Source: Marinomonas sp. UCMA 3892
GTDB taxonomy: Bacteria; Pseudomonadota; Gammaproteobacteria; Pseudomonadales; Marinomonadaceae
Assembly: GCF_012726345.1 (NCBI RefSeq)
Contig: NZ_PTXN01000005.1
Location: 124,001-188,000 of the forward strand
DNA: 64,000 nucleotides
Direction: 5' to 3'
Part shown: one piece after another, positions 1-10,290 of the stretch
How the letters are laid out: each line of letters starts with the position of its first letter
Position numbering within the stretch: the stretch's first letter is position 1
Made by a program: the position numbers and the translations under genes
The notes under the pieces: model-generated
The model's database searches: none
What the model was told of the DNA's origin: nothing
What the model saw: only the letters and a program-made list of their open reading frames with translations

Positions 1-446
1 CTGTCTTGCAGGCAGCGCTGGCTTTTACTCATAAGATCTTCACCGAGTTCAAATTCGATCCGGCTAGCACAACCGTTGCCACGCCGCTTGAGCAAGTACT
101 AAAACAGCGTAGCGGTGTATGTCAGGATTTTGCTCATTTAGCCATTGGCTGCTTGCGTTCAGTTGGCATTCCAGCTCGTTATATGAGTGGCTACCTAGAA
201 ACCTTGCCTCCACCAGGACAAGAAAAATTGGTTGGTGCGGATGCATCCCACGCTTGGTTCGCGGTGTTTATCCCTGAATTAGGCTGGGTGGAATTTGATC
301 CAACCAATGACCTCATGCCAAGCGATCAGCATATCGTCACTGCATGGGGTCGAGATTATGCCGACGTTACACCGCTGCAAGGCGTTATCTTTGAAGGCGG
401 CGGCTCTCAGCAGCTTGCCGTTTCAGTGGATGTAAAACGAGTCTAA
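1..446 (+). CDS. Transglutaminase-like protein, C-terminal part (cut by window edge)
   Basis: The reading frame is open to the left edge, so the gene begins outside the window; the TTG at position 6 is not a credible start. The visible part carries the transglutaminase-core triad: Cys in SGVCQDFAH, His in DASHAW, and Asp in the following EFDPTN. Bacterial members of this family act as cysteine proteases or amidases, and many are encoded beside an alpha-E domain protein and a circularly permuted ATP-grasp protein. Those partners, if present, would lie upstream and cannot be seen. No terminator is obvious in the 200 bases before rhlE. The family call is firm; the substrate is unknown. Confidence 0.85.
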   Translation, partial: VLQAALAFTHKIFTEFKFDPASTTVATPLEQVLKQRSGVCQDFAHLAIGCLRSVGIPARYMSGYLETLPPPGQEKLVGADASHAWFAVFIPELGWVEFDPTNDLMPSDQHIVTAWGRDYADVTPLQGVIFEGGGSQQLAVSVDVKRV

Positions 447-666
447 ACAAAAAACTAGGGGAGATTCAAATAGTCTTTGCTCGACATGGTAAGCCGATGC
501 AAGGACCCTTTTCCCTCGTTTTTAACTGCAATTTGAGCCATGGCAATTATCACACAAAGATCATACTACATAGCATGTAGAGCCGATATAAGGTAAGCTT
601 CGCGAAATTCTTGCATAACCTGACCTTTCAGCTTTGCACCTGCCTTTATAAAACATGAGAACATCT

Positions 667-2046
667 ATGAGTTTCAACAAACTTGGGCTTTCTGCCCCCA
701 TCCTAAAAGCCATTGAAGATCAAGGCTATACTGAGCCGTCTGCAATTCAAGCTCAGGCAATACCAGCCATTCTTGAAGGCCAAGATGTGATGGCCGCAGC
801 CCAAACTGGGACAGGCAAAACAGCCGGTTTTACCTTACCCTTGCTTGAAATACTAAGTAAAGGCGAAAATGCACAAAGCAATCAAGTTCGCGCTTTGGTA
901 TTAACACCAACTCGTGAATTAGCAGCACAAGTCGCAGAAAGCGTCAAAAATTACGGTCAGCATTTGTCTCTTAAATCAACAGTCGTATTTGGTGGCGTCA
1001 AAATCAATCCTCAAATGATGGCACTACGTCGCGGCGCGGATATTTTGATCGCAACGCCTGGCCGCATGATGGATTTATACAATCAAAAAGCTGTACGTTT
1101 CGACAAGCTAGAAGTCCTAGTGTTAGACGAAGCCGACCGCATGCTGGACATGGGCTTTATCCATGACATCAAAAAAATCCTCGCTATCCTGCCGAAAAAA
1201 CGTCAGAACTTATTGTTCTCTGCGACTTTCTCCCCAGAAATTCGCCAGCTAGCAAAAGGCTTAGTAAACAACCCAATCGAAATTTCCGTTACGCCACGCA
1301 ATGCGACGGCGGTCTCTGTAGAGCAGTGGCTGCATCCGGTGGATAAGAAGCGCAAAACCGAGCTATTAATTCAACTTATCGCTGACGGTCGTTGGGATCA
1401 AGCATTGGTCTTTTCTCGCACCAAACACGGCGCTAACAAGATCACCAAACAATTAGAAGACGCAGGCATTCGTGCTAGCGCCATTCACGGTAACAAAAGC
1501 CAAGGCGCACGTACTCGCGCTCTAGCTGACTTTAAAGAAGGCCGTATACGTATTCTTGTTGCGACAGATATCGCGGCCCGTGGATTGGACATTGAACAGC
1601 TACCTCATGTAGTCAACTTTGACTTACCAGATGTAGCAGAAGATTATGTTCACCGTATCGGCCGTACTGGTCGCGCTGGTGCAACTGGCAAAGCAATTTC
1701 CTTGGTGGCAGCAGACGAGCTAGATCAATTACGCGCCATCGAGCGTTTGACTCAGAAGCTAATTGAACGTCGTTACGAAGATGATTTCATGCCAACGCAC
1801 ATGTTACCTGATACCACTCTAGATACACGTCCAATTAAGCCTAACAAGCCCAAAAGACCACGTGAGCAAACCAATGGTCCAAGACAAGGCAATGGAGCGA
1901 AACAAGGTGGTAATCCAGCGAAACAAGGCAATGCGCCTAAGTCTGGCAACCGTCGCCCTAGCGCACCAAAAGCTGAAATGACACCAGGCCAAGGCCTTCG
2001 AAGCAAGCCTTTAGCGCCAGCACGTCGAAATCGTAAACCAGATTAA
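667..2046 (+). CDS. rhlE: DEAD-box ATP-dependent RNA helicase RhlE
   Basis: All helicase motifs are present in order: AQTGTGKT (Walker A), [16 protein letters not shown] ([13 protein letters not shown]), SAT, then in the second RecA lobe [11 protein letters not shown] and [10 protein letters not shown]. RhlE-type enzymes unwind short RNA duplexes in ribosome assembly and mRNA decay. The protein begins MSFNKLGLS, the typical RhlE start, so I choose the ATG at 667 over the one at 655. The last 80 or so residues are a low-complexity tail rich in Lys, Arg, Gly, Asn and Pro, as expected for a nonspecific RNA-binding extension. A hairpin terminator follows at once. Product length is about 459 residues, normal for the family. 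Confidence 0.93.
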   Translation: MSFNKLGLSAPILKAIEDQGYTEPSAIQAQAIPAILEGQDVMAAAQTGTGKTAGFTLPLLEILSKGENAQSNQVRALVLTPTRELAAQVAESVKNYGQHLSLKSTVVFGGVKINPQMMALRRGADILIATPGRMMDLYNQKAVRFDKLEVLVLDEADRMLDMGFIHDIKKILAILPKKRQNLLFSATFSPEIRQLAKGLVNNPIEISVTPRNATAVSVEQWLHPVDKKRKTELLIQLIADGRWDQALVFSRTKHGANKITKQLEDAGIRASAIHGNKSQGARTRALADFKEGRIRILVATDIAARGLDIEQLPHVVNFDLPDVAEDYVHRIGRTGRAGATGKAISLVAADELDQLRAIERLTQKLIERRYEDDFMPTHMLPDTTLDTRPIKPNKPKRPREQTNGPRQGNGAKQGGNPAKQGNAPKSGNRRPSAPKAEMTPGQGLRSKPLAPARRNRKPD

Positions 2047-2077
2047 TTCTCGCCAACTAATCTGCTAGAATCAATAA

Positions 2078-2111
2078 AGCCATAGTGAGACTATCTCACT
2101 GTGGCTTTTTT
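2078..2111 (+). terminator. Rho-independent terminator after rhlE
   Basis: A 13-bp stem (AGCCATAGTGAGA pairing with TCTCACTGTGGCT, one G-T pair) with a 4-nt loop is followed by a run of T. It lies 32 bases after the rhlE stop. Confidence 0.85.
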
Positions 2112-2153
2112 GAAAAAATAATAAACGAAATTCACCAACATCAAGGACGTGTT

Positions 2154-2567
2154 ATGGGAATAGTAATCCTCCCTCTTTTTTTATTTTGGGTAATCTGCTT
2201 TCTTTTCTCGCTTCGAATCGGCTATGTCTTATTGAAAGAAGAGAAGCTATTTGTCTACAAGATACTGCCAACGATAGCCGCCATTCTTCTCGCTATTATG
2301 TATAAGACTCACACTATCAATCAGTTTGAAGGTAAAGAATCGCTCTGGGTATTTGAAATAATATTTTTCTTCTTATTTAACCTAGATGCCGCTCTTTTAT
2401 ACTGCGCTGCGTTGTTAGCCTACTTTTTTCTTAAAAAACGCATTAAAAACCCATCAATTAAATCTCTAATTTTCATTATCGCGTTATCTATTTCATTAGG
2501 AACACTGCTTGGCTCATTTAGTAGTGAAAGCTTCATGGAAAAACACAACATCGAGCAAACTTATTGA
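2154..2567 (+). CDS. Small integral membrane protein, first of a tandem paralogous pair
   Basis: I do not recognise this family. The ATG at 2154 is preceded by AAGGA at a 6-base spacing and gives a 137-residue protein starting MGIVILPLFLFW; an earlier in-frame start lies inside the terminator of rhlE and is unlikely. About four hydrophobic segments are visible, near residues 2-22, 36-52, 68-95 and 108-125. It is clearly related to the next gene: both share M-G-[IL]-[IL] at the start, a central [KE]-x-LW-[VA]-FEI-x-FFF segment and a closing G-[ST]-FS-x-[DE]-x-FM motif. Function unknown. Confidence 0.7.
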   Translation: MGIVILPLFLFWVICFLFSLRIGYVLLKEEKLFVYKILPTIAAILLAIMYKTHTINQFEGKESLWVFEIIFFFLFNLDAALLYCAALLAYFFLKKRIKNPSIKSLIFIIALSISLGTLLGSFSSESFMEKHNIEQTY

Positions 2568-2658
2568 GTTTGAATAAGCAGAAATAGAAGTAGAACACCG
2601 ACGAATAGATACAAAGTGAATATAGGTGAAAACCTATGAACTAAAGAAGGGTAAAATA

Positions 2659-3063
2659 ATGGGATTGATTTTAGGACCACTTTTAATTTTTTGGATTATT
2701 GCTGCTGGATTTTCCATTTATATGGGAAATACTCTATTAGAGGATGGTCAATCATTTATAGCCTATTTGATTGTGGTTATAACAACATTGGTTTATGTTT
2801 TGCTGAATTTAGTCATTCGATTTGGCAATAAAAAAGAGTTGTGGGCATTTGAGATTCCCTTCTTTTTCGTAACCAACAAAATTAGCTTGTTTCTATATGG
2901 ACTATCGCTTTGCCTTTACATTTTAAGAGGAGCTCCGCCAGACCAAGAATACGCCAACGGGTTGATCTTCATCATAAACGCTACCGTTACGTTTAGCGCG
3001 ATTATAGGCACATTTAGTAATGATGTTTTCATGAAGACCTTCGAAATAAAGCGCACTCATTAG
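2659..3063 (+). CDS. Small integral membrane protein, second of a tandem paralogous pair
   Basis: This is a 134-residue paralogue of the gene just upstream. The ATG at 2659 has AGAAGG eight bases before it, so I prefer it to the in-frame start 33 bases earlier. The protein starts MGLILGPLLIFW and has about four membrane segments; it shares the LWAFEIPFFF block and the GTFSNDVFM ending with its neighbour. The two genes are about 90 bases apart and probably arose by tandem duplication. Nothing in the sequence indicates a catalytic role. Confidence 0.7.
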   Translation: MGLILGPLLIFWIIAAGFSIYMGNTLLEDGQSFIAYLIVVITTLVYVLLNLVIRFGNKKELWAFEIPFFFVTNKISLFLYGLSLCLYILRGAPPDQEYANGLIFIINATVTFSAIIGTFSNDVFMKTFEIKRTH

Positions 3064-3067
3064 GTCT

Positions 3068-3105
3068 AAAAGCAGATCAAGCTCTTATCGTGAAAGCTTG
3101 ATCTG
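3068..3105 (-). terminator. Terminator of the chemotaxis receptor gene
   Basis: A perfect 11-bp inverted repeat (CAGATCAAGCT / AGCTTGATCTG, 3073-3083 and 3095-3105) has an A run on its left side, which is a T run when read on the minus strand. It sits just downstream of the stop of the minus-strand receptor and may also stop the plus-strand gene. Confidence 0.7.
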
Positions 3106-3113
3106 TTATGTAG

Positions 3114-5105
3114 CTAACTCAATTTATATGAGCTGATCTCTTTCAGCACATTTTCAAAACGCTGTTTGGCTTGAGTAGACCCTTCATCCGTTTTATTGAC
3201 CAAGTCCAAAATACGCTCTGAACGCTCGCTGACATTCTGAATGTTCTTATTAATTTCTTCAGATACTTGAGATTGCTCTTCTGAGGCTGTAGCAACTCGC
3301 TCTATAGTCTGAGTAAGCAACTCAATAGCATCAAATAAGCCTTGCATCATGGTGACATTTTCACCGACCACACTAGACGTTTGTGTTGCCATGCTGGAAC
3401 ATTTATCCATGGATTGTAGGGCACTCTTACCAGCCCCCACCAAGGCTTCAATCATAGAACGAATCTCTTCAGTCGAGTTTTGTGTACGCTGAGCAAGCGT
3501 TCTTACTTCATCGGCAACTACAGCAAAGCCTCGTCCTTGTTCACCGGCACGAGCTGCTTCTATCGCTGCGTTTAATGCCAATAAATTGGTCTGTTCAGCG
3601 ATAGATTCAATAGTTTGCAAGATAGTGCTAATTTGCTCTGTATGACCAGTAACCGACTGCACCGCTTTATATCCGCCATCCACTTCTGAAGATAAATTGG
3701 CGATAGACTGCAGAATAGTCTGCATCCGCGCTGAACCTTGAGTACTTTGCTCTCGAATATTCTCCGTCGCTTCTGCCGAGGACTGCATATCTTGGGAAAT
3801 GGTATTACTCGTTAAAGACATCTCTTCAACTGCCGACGCCATAAGATCGGTTTGATTAAACTGATCTTTAGTTTCTTGTAATGCACTTCTTGAATAGCCA
3901 CTCAGAACATTCATACTTTCTTTGGATTCAGACGCCATATCAACCATCAGATGGAAAGACTCACTCAAGTGGTCCAAATGAATATTTAAGTACTGAATAA
4001 TTTCACCCAACTCGTCTTTAGAAGTATTTTCAATTCTTCCGACCAAATTACGATCAGAAGACACGTTCGATAACGCTTCACTAATACGTTCAACACGTTT
4101 CGAAAGAGATCGAGTAAGAGAAAAAGCCAACCAAATAACAGGAGTAATTAATAGAATAAAACCAATAATCAAGCCATTACGATAAAGCTCGCTACGTGAG
4201 GTTAATGATGAACTAAGGACATTAATTTCGGAGCTAATTTTATCCGCAACACCTTTTATCAAGCCTATTTTTGCAGTGGCAAGTGCAAACCAATCAGCAG
4301 GACCACTCACTGATGAAACATCTTTCATCGCTAAAAAGACATCAGTCGCCTGAACAACCGCCTTCCATTTATCATCTTTCATGGCAGCATTCAGTAACGC
4401 TTCCTCTTTATCTGATGCCGTCACTGTAAAATGTTCTAGCTGATGACTCTCATCCTCGATAAATGCCGCAATTTGAGACTGACGTTTTAAGGTTGTAGAC
4501 TTAGCAACATATACACCGTTTAACGCACCGCGATACTGACCTACCCGTTCCTTCATCCACAATAAGCTTAAACGAGCCTCAAGTGCTTTAGCAATTTCTC
4601 GATTGCTAATATCTAGAATGACGCGTTGAATTGAATTTAGCGCTTGGCGATTTACCTCTGAATAAAAATCAAAAGCGCCATTATCAGCGGCTAAAACATC
4701 AATCTTTTGTCGAACTTTATTTTTGTCCTGTAACATTGTTAAAACAGGAGCTCGCAGGTTATCTAACCTATCCAGTGTTAACACCTCAAAAGCACTGCTA
4801 TCGATATTTTTAAGCGCCGCTTCTGCATTATCAGCGACTTTACGCTGCGCCAACAAGGCGTCTTTACCTATGCTTCCCTTACTACCAAGGAAACCAGCGC
4901 TTAAACCACGTTCAACCGCAAAGTTATGCGCTACACCATCTAAAATAGTCGACAACTTCACCATATCTTCGGCAATACGTCCCTCATGAACACGTGCATT
5001 TAAATCTTTAACTAAAAACGCCACAATAATAATGGCAAACAGAGATGGTAAAATGCCAACAATGGCCACCGATTGAGATACTTTAAGATTTGAAAATAAG
5101 GACAC
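3114..5105 (-). CDS. Methyl-accepting chemotaxis protein with NIT sensor domain
   Basis: The GTG at 5105 is preceded by AAGGAGAGG, so I place the start there (about 663 residues) rather than at the upstream TTG. Order of parts: N-terminal membrane segment (about residues 12-32); a helical periplasmic NIT domain with the [13 protein letters not shown] signature of nitrate- and nitrite-sensing receptors; a second membrane segment near residues 305-325; a HAMP linker; and a methyl-accepting signalling domain with the conserved hairpin tip [20 protein letters not shown]. It relays ligand binding to CheA/CheW. By family the likely ligand is nitrate or nitrite, but that is inference. It is a single gene with its own terminator. 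Confidence 0.9.
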   Translation of the reverse strand: MSLFSNLKVSQSVAIVGILPSLFAIIIVAFLVKDLNARVHEGRIAEDMVKLSTILDGVAHNFAVERGLSAGFLGSKGSIGKDALLAQRKVADNAEAALKNIDSSAFEVLTLDRLDNLRAPVLTMLQDKNKVRQKIDVLAADNGAFDFYSEVNRQALNSIQRVILDISNREIAKALEARLSLLWMKERVGQYRGALNGVYVAKSTTLKRQSQIAAFIEDESHQLEHFTVTASDKEEALLNAAMKDDKWKAVVQATDVFLAMKDVSSVSGPADWFALATAKIGLIKGVADKISSEINVLSSSLTSRSELYRNGLIIGFILLITPVIWLAFSLTRSLSKRVERISEALSNVSSDRNLVGRIENTSKDELGEIIQYLNIHLDHLSESFHLMVDMASESKESMNVLSGYSRSALQETKDQFNQTDLMASAVEEMSLTSNTISQDMQSSAEATENIREQSTQGSARMQTILQSIANLSSEVDGGYKAVQSVTGHTEQISTILQTIESIAEQTNLLALNAAIEAARAGEQGRGFAVVADEVRTLAQRTQNSTEEIRSMIEALVGAGKSALQSMDKCSSMATQTSSVVGENVTMMQGLFDAIELLTQTIERVATASEEQSQVSEEINKNIQNVSERSERILDLVNKTDEGSTQAKQRFENVLKEISSYKLS

Positions 5106-5252
5106 GAGCCTCTCCTTGTCGTTGTTATTAAGCAAGCTTAGATCAAATTATGCATTTTGCATGCCCAGAACTTAATTTTTAAATTAACCAAATTTCGCTA
5201 CGTTCCCCTTAACCTCCTATACTTTCTTTCTTAGTTTATTTAATACGTTGCG

Positions 5253-5280
5253 AAAAAAAACCACCCGGAGGTGGTTTTCT
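5253..5280 (-). terminator. Terminator of tcyP
   Basis: A stem AAAACCACC / GGTGGTTTT (5257-5265 and 5270-5278) closes on the tetraloop CGGA. The flanking A run becomes the U tract on the minus strand, downstream of tcyP. Confidence 0.85.
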
Positions 5281-5308
5281 ATAAATAAGATGTTGTTACG
5301 CTTTGCTA

Positions 5309-6700
5309 TTAACTATTTTTCAGCTCAGCTTCTGGCACCTCATCCTGTTCAAACACACTCGAATCAGTATGACCAAGCCACTTCGAGGTAATACTACCGG
5401 CCGTCATCGCACCATTTACGTTAACAGCAGTGCGCCCCATATCGATCAAAGGTTCGATGGAAATCAACAAACCAGCTAATGCAACAGGCATATCTAAAGC
5501 AGACAATACAATCAAAGCCGCAAATGTCGCGCCACCACCGATGCCTGCGATACCAAATGAGCTAATGGTTACGATAGCAACCAGTGAAATAATAAAGCTT
5601 GGATCTAATGGATTAATGCCTACTGTTGGAGCAATCATCACTGCCAACATCGCAGGATATAAGCCAGCACAGCCATTTTGCCCCATCGTCGCACCAAAAG
5701 AAGCAGAGAAATTGGATTCACCTTCACCGTTACCTAGACGTTTAACCTGAGTATCGATATTCAGTGGAATCGTTCCTGCGCTTGAACGAGACGTAAAGGC
5801 AAACAACAATACAGGCAATACTTTCTTAAAGTAGCGAAGCGGTGAAATGCCATTAAATGCCAACAAACATAGATGCATAACAAGAATCAACGCCAAACCA
5901 ACATAAGACGCCACAACAAAGTTAAGCAAAGTCAAAATATCAGAAACATTTGATCCCGCAACAACCTTGGTCATCAACGCAAGGATACCGTATGGCGTAA
6001 GGCTTAACACCATACGAACTAAAGTTCTAACGATAGATTGAGCTACATCAATAAAATGCTCAAAACTTGCACCTAACTTTGGTTCAGTTCTAGCAACCGT
6101 CACGCCAGCAATGCCAACAAAAGCTGCAAAAATAACCACAGCAATAGTCGAGGTTGGACGACTACCTGTTAGATCGGCAAAAGGATTGCCAGGGAAGAAA
6201 GAGGTAATCATGTCAGCAAACGACACACTTGCTAGTCCATCAAGGCGTGTTTCCAATGCTGCACCACGCGCCATTTCGCGAGCGCCCTGTACGATACCGT
6301 CCGCAGACAAACCAAATAAGTTACTAACAAAAACACCGATCAAGGCAGAAACAGCTGTCGTTGCTAACAAAATCCCGATAATACCACCGGACATTTTGCC
6401 CAAAGAACCAGTATCCTTCACCTTAATAATAGCGCCGATAATAGACACCAGAATTAACGGCATAATGATCATCTTCAGCAAACTAACGTAACCATAACCA
6501 ACAATATTTACATACTCTAAGGTCTCATTAGCTTCAGCACTGCCAACACCATAGATAAACTGCAATGCAGCACCAAAAGCAACACCTAAGCCCAAACCAG
6601 TAAATACCTGTGTGGATAACGTCTTTTTCGCTTTTTGCTGTCTAAACAACAATGCGATCAACAAAGCGAAAACTGCTAAGTTAATAATGGGATACAACAT
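5309..6700 (-). CDS. tcyP: L-cystine/dicarboxylate:cation symporter, TcyP type
   Basis: The 463-residue protein has the length of E. coli TcyP (YdjN) and matches it through most of its span, including NIVGYGYV, LTPYGILALMTKVVAGSN, FAFTSRSSAGTIPLN, GQNGCAGLYPAMLAVMIAPTVGINPLDP and EPLIDMGRTAVNV-type blocks. It belongs to the dicarboxylate/amino acid:cation symporter (SLC1-like) family, with about eight membrane helices and two re-entrant loops; the serine-rich SRSSAG stretch is the family's substrate-site motif. It should import cystine as a sulfur source across the inner membrane. The gene is divergent from the HD-GYP sensor and has its own terminator. Control by CysB would be expected but no site was identified. 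Confidence 0.9.
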   Translation of the reverse strand: MLYPIINLAVFALLIALLFRQQKAKKTLSTQVFTGLGLGVAFGAALQFIYGVGSAEANETLEYVNIVGYGYVSLLKMIIMPLILVSIIGAIIKVKDTGSLGKMSGGIIGILLATTAVSALIGVFVSNLFGLSADGIVQGAREMARGAALETRLDGLASVSFADMITSFFPGNPFADLTGSRPTSTIAVVIFAAFVGIAGVTVARTEPKLGASFEHFIDVAQSIVRTLVRMVLSLTPYGILALMTKVVAGSNVSDILTLLNFVVASYVGLALILVMHLCLLAFNGISPLRYFKKVLPVLLFAFTSRSSAGTIPLNIDTQVKRLGNGEGESNFSASFGATMGQNGCAGLYPAMLAVMIAPTVGINPLDPSFIISLVAIVTISSFGIAGIGGGATFAALIVLSALDMPVALAGLLISIEPLIDMGRTAVNVNGAMTAGSITSKWLGHTDSSVFEQDEVPEAELKNS

Positions 6701-7008
6701 GGAAAGAAAACCTTAAAAAAACAAGTCATAGAACACCGACCTCCTGCCTACCTAAAAAACAATAAACAAGGCGAATCGATAAGTTGCCGTTATCTTAACA
6801 AAATGCTGACTAAATGGATAAGAAGGAAATATGATTAACTTATATAAGAAAAATGTATAAGGATGAAACTTGAACGCATTACAAAACCCGCAAAATCACA
6901 AATCATCACACATATTAATTTGCACAAATGAATGAATTCGGTTTGTATTAAAGAAAGTAGAAATCCCCATCCCTGACTCGGCATTCAAAACTTATTATAA
7001 GGATGTGA
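6701..7008. promoter_or_regulatory. Divergent promoter region tcyP / HD-GYP sensor
   Basis: This AT-rich 308-base gap lies between two divergently transcribed genes and must hold both promoters. I see no RNA gene, coding ORF or strong palindrome in it. Confidence 0.4.
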
Positions 7009-10000
7009 ATGGTGACTAGAAAAAAACGGATATTCAAACGCTTATCTATCAGGATTCTAGTCGCTAATATGTTCCTACTGGCAATTATTATTACAGCTTC
7101 TGTTGCTATTTCACTGCAGTACAGCGCCAACAAAAGAATCGCCGTCAGTCATATGCTATCTAGCATGAATTTACTTTCTGACCATATGAGCGACAGCGTT
7201 TATAGCCTAGAGAATGATGCAAAACAGACTGTCAGCTTACTTGCAGAATTAATCGACACGAATCTATCAGATGCTAGTATCGAACGTAAAAGCAGTTTAT
7301 TTGCTCAGTTCTTAAATAAACGCCCCGAGTTATACAGCCTTTACATTGGTGACAAACAAGAACATTTTTTTCAGCTCATCAACCTAGACTCAGCCAAAGA
7401 TATAAGACAACGAATGGGTGCTCAGCCAGATGATCGTTGGGCTGTTGTCGAAGTCTCAGGCAGTAATGAAAAACGTATACGACAAACCTACTTTTACACC
7501 TCTACTTTTCACCTTAATCACCAGCAAACGGAAAACAGCAATTTCTACCCAACTGAACGGCCATGGTTCGCAGCTTCAGCACAAAATGATATCTATAAAA
7601 CCCCGCCTTACCTTTTTCAGCATCTACAAATATCTGGGCAAACCTACGCTCAGCGAATACGTAATTCAGACCAAGTAGTTGGCTTAGACATTCTCTTATC
7701 GTCTTTATCCGATCAACTGTCGCAGTCTTCATCAAAATTAATTAATGGGCATGAACAAGCTTTTTTGTTTAGCCAAAATGGAGAAATTATTGCCTCGAAC
7801 ATCAATAGCACCCACTCTGTTATCACACCGGAAATACAGCCAATACTATTAAGTCAGCAACAAAAGGAAGCCATCACCAATCTAGGTCGCCTTAAAGTAT
7901 CTAATCAGAATGATTGGCGCCCTTTTGACTTCAGCGAATCAGGAGTGCCAAAAGGCTACTTTATCGAGTTGATGCAAATGATTAGCGCCATGACAGGCCT
8001 TAAGTTTGACTACATAAATGGCTTCAGCCGCGAACAACTTGTCCAAAAATACAAAGATGATGGGATTGATATTTTACTGTCTGTACAAAAAGCTCAACAC
8101 ACAGATATTGAAGGATTATACAGCGTTCCATTGCTAGATATTCCGTATGCCATTGCAACAAAGAATATCACGCCAGAACCAAAGTCATTAAGTGACTTAA
8201 ATGGAAAAAACGTCGGCTTTCTTGGCCGCTGGTCAGTCCTCCCAACGCTCAAAACACACTTTCCCAACATAAAATGGCAAGAGTCTATCACCGAACAAGA
8301 TCTCATTTCACGCCTACAATCCGGACAAAATGACGCCATTATAGGTGCATCACCTGTCCTAAAATCAACAATAAGCATAATGGAAGCTGAAGACTTACAA
8401 GTGTACGATGAATTAAAAGAAATCAACAATTTCGTACCCAATCACTTTTATTTAGTAACAAAAGAAAAGCAAAAATTTGCGCTCGATTTAATAAATCAGG
8501 CATTAAGTCAAATTACACCTGCTCAACGAGATGCTCTAGATGCTGCTTGGCTACAACAGCATACTCAATATATGCAGAATCATCTTGATATCCCCTTTAA
8601 AAAATTAATCAAAACTGCCGATGATTCAAACGCTAAACAACCCTTGATCATCAAAAAAAATGACGATACCCGCTACTATATTTTCATCAAAAATATAGGT
8701 AATGACATATTCACCAAACAATACTTTACCGCTGTCATAACAGAGGAAATGCTTTTCCAACAAGCAACTAAAGAAGCTTTTCACTCAGCATTATTAAGTG
8801 CTTTAGTAATGGTAATCCTATTACCGATTATCTGGCTTTTTAGTACACCAATAGTCCGTCCCATTCGACAATTACAGCGAGTAACAGAGAAAATCAAACT
8901 ACGTCAATTTGACGATGTAGCATTTGTCGATTCCAATATCAAAGAACTCTGGCAACTGTCCAACTCCTTTGTCTCCATGTCACAAGATATTAAACAGCAC
9001 GAAGCCAGCCAAAAAGGATTTATGGAGGCATTAATTCGTCTAATCGCAACGGCTATAGATGACAAGTCGGCACATACTGGCGGTCATTGCTATCGGGTTC
9101 CTGAGCTTGGGTTGATGCTTTCTGACGCTTTAGAAAAAGCCGAAGAAGGCCCTTATAAAAACTTCCAATTTGCCAATGACAATGAACGTCTAGAATTCCG
9201 CATTGCCGCTTGGTTACATGACTGCGGGAAAATCACTATGCCAGAACACATCATAGACAAAGGCTCAAAGCTCGAATGTACTTACAATCGCATTCATGAA
9301 ATTCGCACACGTTTCGAAGTCTTATGGCGTGATGCAGAAATAGATTACTTACATAAAGTACATATTGAAAAGCAAGATCCTACCATCGCCTTAACGACAT
9401 GGGAGGAACGCCAAACAATACTTCAAGAAGAATTCGCTTTAGTTGCCAAGGCAAACATCGGCAGTGAATTAATGAGCGAAAAAGACAGACAGAAAATAAA
9501 AGAAATTGGCGCGCAAAAATGGACACGGCATTTTAGTAATCGCTTAGGTTTATCCCCTGCAGAAGAAATGATGCTCGTCAAACAAGATCAAGCAGGCAAT
9601 CTAGAAAGTGAACAGCTAGGCCAACAAGCTGTGATAGAAACCTTACTGTCCGATAAACTAGAGCACATTATCCCACGAGTTAAAAACATCTATTATCCAC
9701 CTTCCTTGGGCATAAAAATGTCCATACCAAAACATCAATATAACCAAGGTGAAATCTACAACTTAACAATAAAAAAAGGCACGCTTACAAAAGAAGATAG
9801 ATTTAAAATAAATGAACACATCATTAGCACCATTACTATGCTGGAAAGCTTGCCATTCCCGCCTGAACTAAGCCGAGTCCCTCATTACGCTTCCACTCAC
9901 CATGAAAGAATGGACGGCCAAGGTTACCCACGAAAACTCAATGCAGAACAACTCAGTATTCCTGATAGAGTCCTCATGATCGCCGATGTATTCGAAGCTC

Positions 10001-10206
10001 TAACAGCCTCAGATCGACCTTATAAAAAAGCCAAACCAATAAGCATCGCTATCGATATCATGTTTAATATGTGCCAAGAGGGGCATCTCGATTTACAACT
10101 ATTCCGCTTTTTTTTAGAAAGTAATACCTACTTAAAATACGCCGAGAAATTCTTACCAGAAGAGCAAATAGATATAGTTAACATAAAACCTTACCTAGAA
10201 AACTAA
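7009..10206 (+). CDS. Membrane sensor with dCache-like, SBP, HAMP and HD-GYP domains
   Basis: The ATG follows AAGGA at a 5-base spacing; the product is 1065 residues. Order: membrane segment (about 14-38); a periplasmic Cache-like region (about 50-265) with a PTERPWFAA-type motif; a bacterial solute-binding family 3 domain (about 285-520, GYFIELMQMISAMTG to LSQITPAQRDALDAAWL); a second membrane segment near 598-618; HAMP; and a C-terminal HD-GYP phosphodiesterase. The HD pair is in WLHDCGKITMPEHI (about residue 737) and the second motif HHERMDGQGYP is near 964. That spacing is far longer than in canonical HD-GYP domains because of a helical insert starting YNRIHEIRTRFEVL. It probably hydrolyses cyclic di-GMP in response to a small extracellular ligand, perhaps an amino acid. 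The substrate is inferred. Confidence 0.88.
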   Translation: MVTRKKRIFKRLSIRILVANMFLLAIIITASVAISLQYSANKRIAVSHMLSSMNLLSDHMSDSVYSLENDAKQTVSLLAELIDTNLSDASIERKSSLFAQFLNKRPELYSLYIGDKQEHFFQLINLDSAKDIRQRMGAQPDDRWAVVEVSGSNEKRIRQTYFYTSTFHLNHQQTENSNFYPTERPWFAASAQNDIYKTPPYLFQHLQISGQTYAQRIRNSDQVVGLDILLSSLSDQLSQSSSKLINGHEQAFLFSQNGEIIASNINSTHSVITPEIQPILLSQQQKEAITNLGRLKVSNQNDWRPFDFSESGVPKGYFIELMQMISAMTGLKFDYINGFSREQLVQKYKDDGIDILLSVQKAQHTDIEGLYSVPLLDIPYAIATKNITPEPKSLSDLNGKNVGFLGRWSVLPTLKTHFPNIKWQESITEQDLISRLQSGQNDAIIGASPVLKSTISIMEAEDLQVYDELKEINNFVPNHFYLVTKEKQKFALDLINQALSQITPAQRDALDAAWLQQHTQYMQNHLDIPFKKLIKTADDSNAKQPLIIKKNDDTRYYIFIKNIGNDIFTKQYFTAVITEEMLFQQATKEAFHSALLSALVMVILLPIIWLFSTPIVRPIRQLQRVTEKIKLRQFDDVAFVDSNIKELWQLSNSFVSMSQDIKQHEASQKGFMEALIRLIATAIDDKSAHTGGHCYRVPELGLMLSDALEKAEEGPYKNFQFANDNERLEFRIAAWLHDCGKITMPEHIIDKGSKLECTYNRIHEIRTRFEVLWRDAEIDYLHKVHIEKQDPTIALTTWEERQTILQEEFALVAKANIGSELMSEKDRQKIKEIGAQKWTRHFSNRLGLSPAEEMMLVKQDQAGNLESEQLGQQAVIETLLSDKLEHIIPRVKNIYYPPSLGIKMSIPKHQYNQGEIYNLTIKKGTLTKEDRFKINEHIISTITMLESLPFPPELSRVPHYASTHHERMDGQGYPRKLNAEQLSIPDRVLMIADVFEALTASDRPYKKAKPISIAIDIMFNMCQEGHLDLQLFRFFLESNTYLKYAEKFLPEEQIDIVNIKPYLEN

Positions 10207-10254
10207 CCTAGAAAACTAACCTAGAACACATCTTAGAAGACTAACTTAAAACAC
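10191..10254 (+). repeat. Degenerate 13-bp tandem repeat at the 3' end of the HD-GYP gene
   Basis: About five units of the form TAACCTAGAAAAC run head to tail, with the first covering the stop codon. The first two units are near-identical and later ones decay. It looks like slippage-generated sequence. Confidence 0.7.
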
Positions 10255-10290
10255 ATCTTGTAAACAAATAGAGCAACACCGATCTCTTGC

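Noticed and set aside
6-446. TTG at position 6 as the true start of the transglutaminase-like protein
   Set aside because: The frame is open to the window edge and the visible part lacks the N-terminal half of the family, so the gene is cut by the edge.
6111-6491. Plus-strand ORF of 126 codons inside tcyP
   Set aside because: Antisense to a well-conserved transporter, with no ribosome site or family resemblance.
10191-10254. Short repeated units resembling a CRISPR array
   Set aside because: Units are head to tail with no spacers and decay rapidly; they are a slippage-type tandem repeat.
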